This document shows, in pieces, positions 11,547-21,137 of a DNA stretch of 64,000 nucleotides. The position numbers were made by a program, and so were the translations under genes. The stretch's first letter is position 1; every line of letters begins with the position of its first letter. Below the pieces are notes generated by a model, which saw nothing but the letters and a program-made list of their open reading frames with translations, was not told where the DNA came from and ran no database searches. The stretch is from Sporodiniella umbellata (taxonomy: Eukaryota > Mucoromycota > Mucoromycetes > Mucorales > Rhizopodaceae): assembly GCA_025677835.1 (NCBI GenBank), contig JAIXMR010000071.1:1-64000 (forward strand), given 5' to 3'.

Positions 11547-11796
11547 TTACCAATTGTTGAGAAGACAGGATTGTTCGCAAAAACTATCCATCCTATTCTC
11601 CCGACATTGAGCAACACATGCATTAGCAGTTGTGACTATTGTTTTGTAGAAGGTTAGTCTAAAACGGGTGTTTGCGCTGCATTGCTTTTTTTTTTTTTTT
11701 CTTTTTACCACAACTGTCTGTACACGTTTGGTTGGATGCTGGACAATGGCATGCGGCGTAACAGGAAGAAATAAAGACAATAACAAAGTATCTCAT
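11547..11796 (-). CDS. Tiny secreted Cys-rich protein, paralogue of the gene at 2951-3643
   Basis: Two exons (11796-11709 and 11635-11547) give 58 residues. A short hydrophobic signal-like N-terminus (MRYFVIVFISSCYA) is followed by eight Cys spaced C-x-C-x6-C-x3-C-x6-C-x3-C-x8-C-x3-C. The phase-1 intron lies immediately after the fourth spacing Cys, exactly as in the 2951-3643 gene. There is no Ser/Thr stalk or anchor, so the mature product would be about 43 residues and soluble. The intron carries an A16 run. A TATA box lies about 55 bp upstream. The signal peptide is unusually short and contains a Cys. Function unknown; the shared gene structure argues against a chance ORF. Confidence 0.72.
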
Positions 11797-11848
11797 AATT
11801 CTTTTCAAATTGGATCAATGACTTGACTCAAGGGTCAATGGATGGTTT

Positions 11849-11856
11849 ATTTATAC
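11849..11856 (-). promoter_or_regulatory. TATA box of the tiny Cys-rich gene
   Basis: Reads TATAAATA on the minus strand, 53-60 bp upstream of the ATG at 11796, the same geometry as the paralogue's TATA box at 3701-3710. Confidence 0.6.
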
Positions 11857-12133
11857 ATTTTCTAGCTACTCTATCATACGCTTTGATAGATTATATAAAA
11901 AGAAACAAAAGCCCCTGTTTATTTATTTTCGTTTTCAAGAAAGAAAGGTATTGATAATGATATAATAGGCACATAGATGCATAAAAAAGAAAGAAAAAAA
12001 TTTCATAGAGAAAGTTCATAAGTTAAAGAATAAAATAAAATAAAAAAAAATCAATGGGTTTGAGAGTATTAAATGTGTTGTTGTATGACGGCTTGCTTGT
12101 ATTTTTGATTGTTATTATTACTATTTTTTGAAG

Positions 12134-12136
<3 letters not shown>

Positions 12137-12176
<40 letters not shown>
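12137..12176. repeat. (GT)n microsatellite
   Basis: About 19-20 GT units in the 3' flank of the GATA-type gene, starting some 11 bp past its stop codon. Confidence 0.9.
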
Positions 12177-12182
<6 letters not shown>

Positions 12183-12186
12183 AAGA

Positions 12187-13353
12187 CTAGTAAAATTCAC
12201 AGGTCGGTTCATAATGTTCAACGGGAGGTGTGGTGGGTGAAGGCAGACTACTTTCAGAAGGACTGGAGGTTTCCCAATCGGACCAAGAAACAAGGGATCT
12301 CACATCTACTTTACGTTTGGCGGCCTTCATAAAAAGTTCGCGGGGTCGAATCTCGTTGTGGCGCAAGTAGTAAGATTTACAGGTCTCACACCAATGGCCA
12401 TGGCCACAGAGATTGCGATACCATTGGTGAGTCTCGTGTACGCCACAGTTGGCACATTTTTTTTCGCGCAAGATTTGCTTTGTTTTGGCACGGGCAAAGG
12501 CATTTTTCGGGTAAACGTCTTCAGAGCCTTGACGGTTAGCCACAATCAGCCGGAGTGGACGCGCCATGTTGTGTTTGAGTTGATAACGGTAACAAGCAAC
12601 GCATAGCCGACGTCGGGAAGCCACTTTAGAATTGCAATTAAAACACATTGGTTTGATTTTGCTAGGCCTTGAGGATTTCAAGAGGGAAAGCAAATGGGTA
12701 TAGAGTGAGGGCTGGATGAGATGCGAAGGCTCGAACAGAGGACGTGGCAAATAGGTACATTCAAGACCTGCATGATCAAATAGATAATTGGCCAGCTCAA
12801 CCACACGAACAAGTTTGGCTGGGTCAAACTGGTGAATATTGAAACGAAAAAGCGAGTTGAGAACATGATTAAGACGATAGATGTGATCTTCTTTAGCCAT
12901 GCTTGCATTCTCTAAAAACCGGACATCCGTTCTACCTGGCGTAGTGCCGTGATGGGTGTAGCGGAAGAGATGTAGAAGCCAGGTTGGGAAAAAAATAAAT
13001 TCGGGTGCTATATATTGGCTTTTGGCATTTTCAGTACGAAAGAAAACGGCCAGCAATCTCATCTGCTCATCTAGTTCAGTGGATCTGATAGGACGTGACG
13101 CTTTGCTCGTGCCAATATGACATCTAAATGAACCATTCAAATGTCTACCAATGACTTTGACGTGAATTGGAACGTCTTGTTGTATAAAGTTTGATTTGGT
13201 TATTGGCTGTAATATGTTGTCTGCTAAAGAGTGTCGCTCACTGCATACTTTCATATTAAACCCTGCGTTCAACAACATCTGTTCCCACATCACCATAAGC
13301 TCTCTGTCTTTAATAGGCTCATTGGTACTGGTCAGTAAATCGTTAATGTTCAT
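12187..13353 (-). CDS. GATA-type zinc-finger protein with two finger-like motifs
   Basis: A single exon encodes 388 residues. The C-terminal finger (about 306-343) has CANCGVHETHQWYRNLCG, then C-x2-C and KSYYLRHNEIRP. This gives C-x2-C-x18-C-x2-C with the basic tail expected of GATA factors. A second motif about 70 residues earlier (CFNC...CVACYRYQLKHNMARP) has only 10 residues between its Cys pairs, too short for a normal GATA loop, but keeps the same tail pattern (YQLKHNMARP). The N-terminal 250 residues are globular and unrecognised. The protein ends in a Ser/Pro-rich acidic tail. The fungal GATA family regulates nitrogen, light or iron genes; the specific role is unknown. Confidence 0.8.
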   Translation of the reverse strand: MNINDLLTSTNEPIKDRELMVMWEQMLLNAGFNMKVCSERHSLADNILQPITKSNFIQQDVPIHVKVIGRHLNGSFRCHIGTSKASRPIRSTELDEQMRLLAVFFRTENAKSQYIAPEFIFFPTWLLHLFRYTHHGTTPGRTDVRFLENASMAKEDHIYRLNHVLNSLFRFNIHQFDPAKLVRVVELANYLFDHAGLECTYLPRPLFEPSHLIQPSLYTHLLSLLKSSRPSKIKPMCFNCNSKVASRRRLCVACYRYQLKHNMARPLRLIVANRQGSEDVYPKNAFARAKTKQILREKKCANCGVHETHQWYRNLCGHGHWCETCKSYYLRHNEIRPRELFMKAAKRKVDVRSLVSWSDWETSSPSESSLPSPTTPPVEHYEPTCEFY

Positions 13354-13391
13354 AAAGTAAAGAAAAGTAAGAAAAAGGGGAATTTCAGAAC

Positions 13392-13392
<1 letters not shown>

Positions 13393-13426
<34 letters not shown>
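13393..13426. repeat. 34-nt poly(A) run
   Basis: The longest clean homopolymer I noticed in the window, just upstream of the GATA gene start on its transcribed strand (T34). It may be a nucleosome-excluding promoter element. Confidence 0.9.
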
Positions 13427-13433
<7 letters not shown>

Positions 13434-14202
13434 TTATATTAAATCATTTCTTTATTTTTATTTTTTGTGTGTGTTTTTCTGGTGCCTTTTTTTTTTTTTT
13501 TTTTTTTTCATTGTTTGAAATCAAATAGCGCGTGTAAGTTCTTTACAGCCCAATCTCCCTGAACTTTACTTCAATTCTCCCAATGTACCCTTTATAGTAC
13601 CTTCCGCCCCTTAGCCTTTATGTCCTTACATTCTCTATTCTTTATTGACAACATATTTTTTTTTCAAACATTTTTCATTGTACTTTTATATATATTCAAA
13701 GATCCGTTCACCTTTTACTTGTCCCTTACCTTTTTCTTTCTTTGCCGTTGTAATCTTTTTATACTTTATTTGAAAAAGGAATAGCTTGTCTTTGCCTTTT
13801 TTTTTTTTTTTTTTTTTTTTTTACTACTCTAGTTGATAAACAAGCTACCTTCTTGTCCTTTTTTTTTTTTTTTGATAGAAAATAGTAAAAAAAAAAAAAA
13901 CCTGCAATAAACTACTTCGGTGACTAAAATTCTCAAGTGGCCTTTATGATGCATATCAACTTCGCATAACATTTCAAAATAATAGTCTCCTTTTATAGCG
14001 AAGAATACCACAAAGCTAGTTGGGTTTCAATTTTTTTTTTTTTTTCTTAAAAAAAGCATCAACGGATCTATCTACTTTACAGTACTCCTTCTTTCAGCAT
14101 GAGCTAATTGGCCAGTTCTTTATAGGATTCAGATTCTTAAAGCAAGATAAATCTATACTCCAATGATAAGGTTATTTGTTCAATACAATCATTGTCCCCC
14201 TT

Positions 14203-14233
<31 letters not shown>

Positions 14234-14280
14234 GGCAAAATGCTCCATTGTCTGTTGTTAAAATACATGGTAAAGCGAAA

Positions 14281-14316
<36 letters not shown>

Positions 14317-14803
14317 ACTCTAAGAAATAAAGTAGACTCTCGAAAAAAAGTGCGGGCCAAGTCAAGAGTAAGGATAAACCGCAAGGTTTGTATTTTATTA
14401 GCTGTAGCTTTTGATGTATTTTATCTTTTCATCTGGTTGGTGATTTTTGTACTTTATTTTTTTTATTTTTTTTTGGCTCATAGATCGTGCTTGATAAAAC
14501 ATGCTTCTTACTATCCAATCATAGCTGCCGATGTAAAAACTATTGCAAGAACCGTGTAAAAGTATGTATCAACTATTAGGCTACTGCTTTACGTATACAG
14601 GAGAAACAGTGTTCATATTTGGGGGCGGTAAGGGGGCTTATTGCAACTGAGCAACTAGTATTTTTGTCCAATATGATACACAAAAATGCATTCAAATGAG
14701 TATGCCAACATTGCTCTGAAACGTATAGACATATAGCACTGACCCTCAAAACAAAACAGCTGTTTGGAAACGGTGGGATTTGTACAGTACTGCAGACAAA
14801 AAG

Positions 14804-14838
<35 letters not shown>

Positions 14839-15742
14839 CATTATTATCATTTTCACATTTGTATCTTGGTTATTTTTAAGACAAATTTTTCATATACACA
14901 CTGATAAACATACAGGTCAGCTTAGTTCATTATTAAAGTATATTGAATTGAGGTGCCGTGGGAGATATTTGATTCTACATCAATTAAAGATACACGATTC
15001 ATACAGTCATTCTTGGTTAATGTAGAGATCTAAACATTATGTTTCTTCACTACAAAAACAGATTATCTGACCTTGGGGCAAAAAGAAAAGAAGACTTCAT
15101 TCAGAGTTCAAGTTTATTAACATAAAATCAACTGCTTTGAATATAAAGCTCACTATACTAAGATAAAGCATGCCCACCAGACAGTGATCCTAGTAACTCA
15201 TCTGTTTCTTTATGGTAATGTTTTTTTTTTTTTTTTTTTTTTACTATTGATAGAGTCTGGTTTATACGTCGTGATAAGGTTTAGTTAAACAGGCTATGTA
15301 AAATTTACACATTTGATTCTTTTTCTTTTACAAAGCCGTATAAGTAAAAACTTAGTCAATATATATATTCTAGTCGTATGAGATAAAAAAAAAAGGGCTA
15401 CTTTTCAATGGCATCCATGGCTTTCAAGCCTAAAAAAAGCTATGTCCAAATTTTGCAGCCTTTGTAAAGTCAACTACAATCGTAAAGTTGAGCTCTATGA
15501 TGTTTATACCCATACAGCATCTTTATCTGAACCGTGTGGTCAATATACCTAACAATGAAACTTACAGAAAGGCTAATTGAAGGAGCGTTTTTGTTGGGTT
15601 GCATAACAAAAGTCTTGTAGGGCAAACATTTATAAAATATTACATTTCACTTCCGCTTTGCATTTAGCTAGTGGCTTGAGAAAAAAAAGCAAAACCAAAA
15701 AAAAAAAAAAAAAAAAAAAAAGCTCTAGTGGGTTTTTCAAAC
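13427..15742. other. 2.3-kb intergenic region, no gene recognised
   Basis: AT-rich sequence with poly(T) blocks (about 13489-13508, 13798-13822, 14210-14233, 14807-14838, 15221-15241), a (CA)n microsatellite at about 14283-14311 and a poly(A) run at about 15697-15721 ending just before the next CDS. The short ORFs here are translations of homopolymers. Confidence 0.65.
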
Positions 15743-16375
15743 ATGCAGCAATTAATACAACAAAGAGTCACTACACATTCATTTTTAAATAAAGCAAAGA
15801 CTTGCATTCACACCTGGAGAGAGGTTCTCTCAAAATCTTTAGCGATACTGAATTCCATGTGCAACATTGTTTCCCAACAAAAAAGTTCATTAGAAATGAC
15901 CCAACTAATAGAGATTCATAACGTAAACCAACAAAGCCTTCTGTTCAAACAAACAGAATCTCTTGGAGATCTAATACGGAAGCTTAGAATCACCCTAGAC
16001 CTTTTAAAAGATGTCAATAGCAACTGGAGCCGTTTGCAGTCAGACGTAAACAGATTTGTATCCCGATTTCTAGAACAACCTGAAATAGCACCACAGCCTC
16101 TTTCTACCGAGTCAATGTTGCAGGTTGTCGCTGTTGATCCTATCGATCTATATGGAATGGTAAACGACATATCCTATTCGTATGACCAAGAGTACAAATA
16201 TAAATACAACTTATCCAACAATATATCGTCGTATCTCTCAACTCCCAAAGACGCATACAAACTATTGGAACTGTGGCAAGCAGACTCTCATATCGCTAAA
16301 GAAGTGGAGCAAAAACTATTAGAACGTATACAACTGTTTAATGTGACCAAAAAAGTTCTTGAAAGTGTCGATTAA
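15743..16375 (+). CDS. AIRIM (C1orf109)-like ribosome maturation factor
   Basis: A single open exon of 210 residues from the first ATG (MQQLIQQRV). An upstream coding exon cannot be excluded, because the frame is open for five more codons. The protein is helical and Gln/Leu-rich. A central segment, about VVAVDPIDLYGMVNDIS then YDQEYKYKYNLSNNI, aligns with the most conserved part of animal AIRIM (SAVSPSVADMLEWLQDI then HYRKSYLKRKYLLSSI). AIRIM works with the AFG2-type ATPase to recycle late pre-60S factors. The gene is convergent with ELP2, with 84 bp between stop codons. The assignment rests on remembered similarity over about 60 residues. Confidence 0.6.
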   Translation: MQQLIQQRVTTHSFLNKAKTCIHTWREVLSKSLAILNSMCNIVSQQKSSLEMTQLIEIHNVNQQSLLFKQTESLGDLIRKLRITLDLLKDVNSNWSRLQSDVNRFVSRFLEQPEIAPQPLSTESMLQVVAVDPIDLYGMVNDISYSYDQEYKYKYNLSNNISSYLSTPKDAYKLLELWQADSHIAKEVEQKLLERIQLFNVTKKVLESVD

Positions 16376-16459
16376 AAAAAGAAAAAATACATATATTTAT
16401 TATACAACGGGTTCAAAAAAAAAAAAAAAAAAAAAAAAGGAAAGGAGAAAGAGCACTTT

Positions 16460-19400
16460 TTAAAACTCGATACTGAAGATTCTTACAGAATGATCTTCAC
16501 CTCCTGAAGCTAACTGAAGCAAATTTTGCTGTGTGACATTTCGCCATGCCAAAGAACGTACAACACCAAAATGACATAATCTTAACACCATGGATTAAAA
16601 CACGTATTTTCTTTAACTTTTTTTTTTTTTTTTTTTTACCTTTCATCAAATTGATGCCATAATTCCCAATTGCCTGGTTGCGCTTTTTCAGCTGAATATA
16701 ACAAAATGCGTCCGTTTTCTAATCCTAAAGCAATCACGTATCTAAAGAAAACAATTGAATACTCTACTATTATTTTGAACCATGGGATTTGTACCTGTCA
16801 TTAATTAGCGTAGGAGCAAAGTCAATAGTAGTCACCGCTTCTTGACATTTGACTGTCTGAGCGCATACCCAATTAGGTACAGACTCGTCTGGCTGAACCC
16901 AAATTTTGAAGGTTTTGTCACGAGAACCTGTTACAAACAATTTATCGTCATGACTCCACGAACAGTCCCAGATAATACGAGCATGTGCCTTGTTTTTGGA
17001 AACAAGCTTATAAGGTGTATCTTCGTTGGTAGCATCGTATTCGGAAATTGCCCACAATCGATCTCTGGACACAGTAAGGAGCCATCGATCGTTGTGTGAG
17101 AACTTGGTACTTGTCACAGTGAGGGAATGGGCATCAATTGGTACTTTAGCCTCTTTCCAAGTAGAAGCGTTAAACAGGCGAACAATGGCATGCTCTGCTG
17201 TAGCTGCTTTACAAGATGACGCAATGTATTTTCCGTTGTAGCTGACATGCACCGACATAAGCTCATAAAGATGGCCATAAAGCTTTTCAACTTCTGGCCA
17301 TAAGGTATGTTGTAACAAATGCTCTTCGTACGGGGGACGGTACATAACCTCAGATAAAATATCTGGAGTGGCTGCAGTATATGCATGACTTCCTAAGCCG
17401 TTGGAAATGTCAGTTTCCTCTTCAGCTACATCTCCTTCAAAAACAGCTTTGTTAGATAAGCCCAAGGCAGGCAAATTGGCTCCAACAGGACGACTGGACA
17501 AGTCTTGTTCTAGGCTTCCATCTTGGGTTAACTTGGCTAAGCTTTCAACACAGGATTTGGGCGCATCAAACACTCGAAGCACTTTTTCGTCTGCACCACT
17601 AACAAACTGATACTCGTGAATAAAAGCAATGCATTTCAAGTCGTAGCCGTGAACTTGAGGTCTTCCCATTTCGTGCCACGTAGAAATTTTTTTTTCGTCT
17701 TCAGTGCGATTCCATGGGGCAAACAATCTTGTGGTTTGATCCAAACTATCAAATTAACATTAGCACTTGTATACAAAAAGAGCTATACCTTGCTGAAAGA
17801 AGGTAGCGCGACTTGGGATCCCAAGCCAGGCTTTCGACTGATTTGAAATGGCCACTGATAGCAACCAAGGGTGACCAGTTATTCTCCCCGATATCTTTGG
17901 AGTTATCTTTCCACACATGAAAAGATCCATTGGCACCATGGGAGACAATGTATTTTCCATCCGGGCTAAAGAGAGCTCCACAAAAACCCAAGTAAGTACT
18001 TCCACCAATATCACCCATGCGCACCTCATTGACCCAAACGCCACCAACGGGTTCGGGGCTCCAAATCATCATAGATTTATCAATGGATGCAGAAATTAAT
18101 CGCATAGGTTGAACAAAATCTTTAGAGCCATCTGAAAAGAAAACTTAATAAATAGAAGAAAACTCACCGAGGATTTTCATCTTTACCAGTCTTTTTATAT
18201 GGCTTTTGCCATTGTACGCTGAACACCCAATCATCGTGACCCATTAACAGTGCTTCAAACATAAACGAAAATTGCATCGAATTTACATCAATAATATGTG
18301 CCTTGGTACTCAACTGTTCTCCTTCCCTATTTTTTTTTTTTTTGGATTAATGTTTCTTATTTTTCTATGCCTACTACTTGTCTATGTATTTACAGTGCGC
18401 TCTCTTTCAATGCTTCTAATAGTTCGCTACTCAGACCTGTATCTTTATCGGCATCGTCTTCTTCAATCTGTTTCTCAGACGCGTTTGTATAAGGTGAAAT
18501 TTTCCACAAACGAATATATTTGTCTTGACTAGCACTAGCTAGCATCAAATCTCCCTTCTCAAATGAGTTGCCAATACTAGACTCTTGTTCTCCAGTAAAG
18601 GTTGCAAATGACAAGTCTCGAACCCAGTTGTCATGCCCTTGTAGTGTATGCATTTTTTTGAATTCATGTGTATCTGGCTGATAGATGTGAATCGAAATCA
18701 ATTTGTCTGTATGTCCACTAGCAATGACAGGGACTATAGACGTGTTATTCATTCTGCGTCTCTACAACTGAGCAAAACTATAAAAATATTTACTCTGACT
18801 GTTGGGCAAATAAGAAAGTGCTAAGGCCATTGGGTATTTGTTTCCGTTATTAATAACCTGTTTGCAAACAACCTCATCTATGTAATATCAGTATATATAC
18901 ATAGCATATATTTTTCGTTCTAACCAGAGCTGTCATCAATAACACGGCGGTCCCAAACTCTGATGGTACCGTCAGACGACCCAGTTACAATCATATCTGT
19001 CTCTGTCTTAATCGAATGAGCACGCATACAAGCTATTGTCTCTACAGATCCTGTGTGGCCTGTCAAAGTAGCCGAATTAATCCACTATAATATACAATAA
19101 GCTCCTGAAAAAAAAAAAAAAAAAGAATAACAGAGTCGTTCACTGTACTTTTCCTTCTGCATTTTGTTTCCATATTTTAGCTGAAAAGTCTGCAGAGCCT
19201 GAAATTAGTGCAGTATCTTTCAGCTCGTCTCCTTGATCTATAGCATAAATGAACCAATTAGTTGTCATATCCATTTATTCTGTTGATTTCCAAAGGCGTT
19301 ATACCTCTTTCAATAAAAGTCAAACAATTAACACGTCCTGTATGCCCAGGGAGTGTTTCTTTAACGCCTTTACTGTGCTTGTCCTAAGCAATTTGTCATT

Positions 19401-19557
19401 AGACATTGGTTGGTTAAATCCAAAACTTTACCAAAGGCAAATATAAAGCAATCAATTTATCGGCACCAAATGCTACAAGACCATTGTATCCCCAGCTCGC
19501 AGCATGGGCTGTTCGATTACAGCCAATGGATATATATTCTGAGCTCACTTGAACCAT
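16460..19557 (-). CDS. ELP2: Elongator complex subunit 2 (WD40)
   Basis: Eleven exons: 19557-19432, 19383-19305, 19237-19149, 19084-18925, 18877-18794, about 18752-18394, 18326-18187, 18131-17789, 17745-16795, 16741-16640 and 16580-16460. About 850 residues, close to human ELP2. Diagnostic stretches are SLDQTTRLFAPW and HEMGRPQVHGYDLKC, with many WD repeats such as SGSADFSAKIWK, TGSSDGTIRVWD, ASASQDKYIRLWK and TGSRDKTFKIWV. It ends GGEDHSVRIFSIEF. Role: scaffold of the Elongator complex for tRNA wobble-uridine modification. All junctions are canonical and in phase except exon 5 to exon 6 (18793-18753), where no GT-AG choice keeps the frame and the unspliced frame has a TAG. Confidence 0.9.
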
Positions 19558-19841
19558 TAATTTAAGAATTGACAGAACAAACACGGATTTTCTCAGCTAC
19601 TAAATTATTTTAGTGAGTGTGGCTTGGCCTTCACATCTGAGTGCATAAATGTGATAATGCAAGGCATGTATCGCAGACTGAGTTTTGTGTCCGTTCAAAA
19701 AGACCAATTAAAAAATTAAAGCAAAAAAAGCATAGACAAGAAGTGGAGAGGGACACAAATAAAAGTTATGCAAATAAAGAAATTGAAATGAATGCAAAGA
19801 CTTTCTGGACTATACATTAAGGTTTGCTGGTATAAAAAGGC

Positions 19842-21021
19842 TTATAAAGTCTTTTGGAGTATTGATAAGTCATGTAGTGCATTAAAACGAACATCATCTC
19901 GTGTGTCGTTTAAAGCATAATTTAGCAGCCTATCAATCTGAAAGCAGAATGTGAGAGGTTTTCTCTTTACTTATGTTTAGAATTTTTTACCTGTTCTTTC
20001 TGGTCAATAACTGCTTTACTGATTAGGAGGGTCAAAGTTCTCAGCGTAACAATAACTAACTCGCTACTAGTAGTTGGATCATTCAGTAGCTTCAAACAGG
20101 ATTTTTGAGCCTAGCATAATGAGTGCCTTTTTTCTTTACACAAGATATATCTATAATATTACTTCTCTAGTCATTCCTATATCCTCATGCATATGCCTAA
20201 ATATCTTGACCACCTGTAATTTTACATCAGGTGGAGTAGAAGGGTCTACAAAAAAAAAAAAAAAAACAAATAGAAGCAGTTATAGCAAATAGTTATAAAA
20301 ATTAAATTACCTCTTAATTTATTATCAATTTTCGAGAATATTACAGCAGGAAATCTATTTGATCTTTCGCATATTTGATCGCTAGCCCAAATGGCTGCTT
20401 GTAACTCCAATCTATCTGTTGCTAACTCAAAACGTTGAACAATACTAAACAACAAGTAAATAAAAATGCATACTTTGATAGTTTGCTTACCCAAAATGTA
20501 CATCTAGCTTCTCTGCAATGATAATGGACATACATCCAAGTACTCTAGATAAACGGTACGATAATGCGTTAAAAAAAAAAAAAAAGAAAAGCGCCTCTGC
20601 TTACCTTAAAGTAATTGAGCGAGCTATGGGATCATTGCTTCCAAGGATCGGTAATATACGTCGAACTGTTTCTTCAACGTTTATTACTTTTTCTAGGTGG
20701 TGTTCGGATGCCTCTTTGAATACTTTGAAAACATAATACTTCACTGTGTTGTTACTAAATTGGCTTTAGAATCTACCGATTTTTTTAAATCTTGATGCAA
20801 CCAACTTACTGAATTCGAAACCAGTCTGCAAGTTTGAGAATGGCAGCATTAATAAGTACTGGATATGGGTACTGCTCAAAAATACGAATGAAGCCCGTCA
20901 GTGCTTGTATTTGGAATCCCTGAATGCCCAGGGTACCTGCTCGAGGTTTTTTGTTGAATTTGGTTTCTAGTTCCAAAAGCGCTTTATGCGCTTTCTCTTG
21001 ATCGGGTACGGTAGAGTTCAT
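19842..21021 (-). CDS. Integrator subunit 7, N-terminal half as a separate gene
   Basis: Seven exons (21021-20810, 20754-20605, 20544-20491, 20444-20311, 20245-20163, 20110-19991, 19937-19842) give 282 residues ending in TAA. All phases fit. The HEAT-repeat sequence follows the first roughly 280 residues of animal INTS7: FEQYPYPVLINAAILKLADW, then HLEKVINVEETVRRI and SNDPIARSITLRVLG, then STPPDVKLQVVKIFRHMHED and IDRLLNYALNDTRDDV. The protein stops where INTS7 would continue for about 680 residues. The remainder is encoded divergently from 21138 on the opposite strand. INTS7 is a scaffold subunit of the nuclear Integrator complex (snRNA 3' processing and Pol II attenuation). Confidence 0.85.
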
Positions 21022-21137
21022 AAAAAAATAAAAAGGAAAAGAAAACAGTTTCAAGTCAGACTAATCCCTTTGAGTGCGCCTGTTAAATTCTGTTCACAAA
21101 GATCTTCCTTCCTCTGACTGTTTTCGATAAAATAACA
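21022..21137. promoter_or_regulatory. Shared divergent promoter between the two INTS7 halves
   Basis: Only 116 bp separate the two start codons, so both genes must share this region. No TATA box is obvious. Co-expression of the two halves would be automatic. Confidence 0.6.

Noticed and set aside
14176..15025. ORFs in the 13.4-15.7 kb gap
   Set aside because: Dominated by Phe runs and His/Thr runs from poly(T) and (CA)n. No plausible protein.
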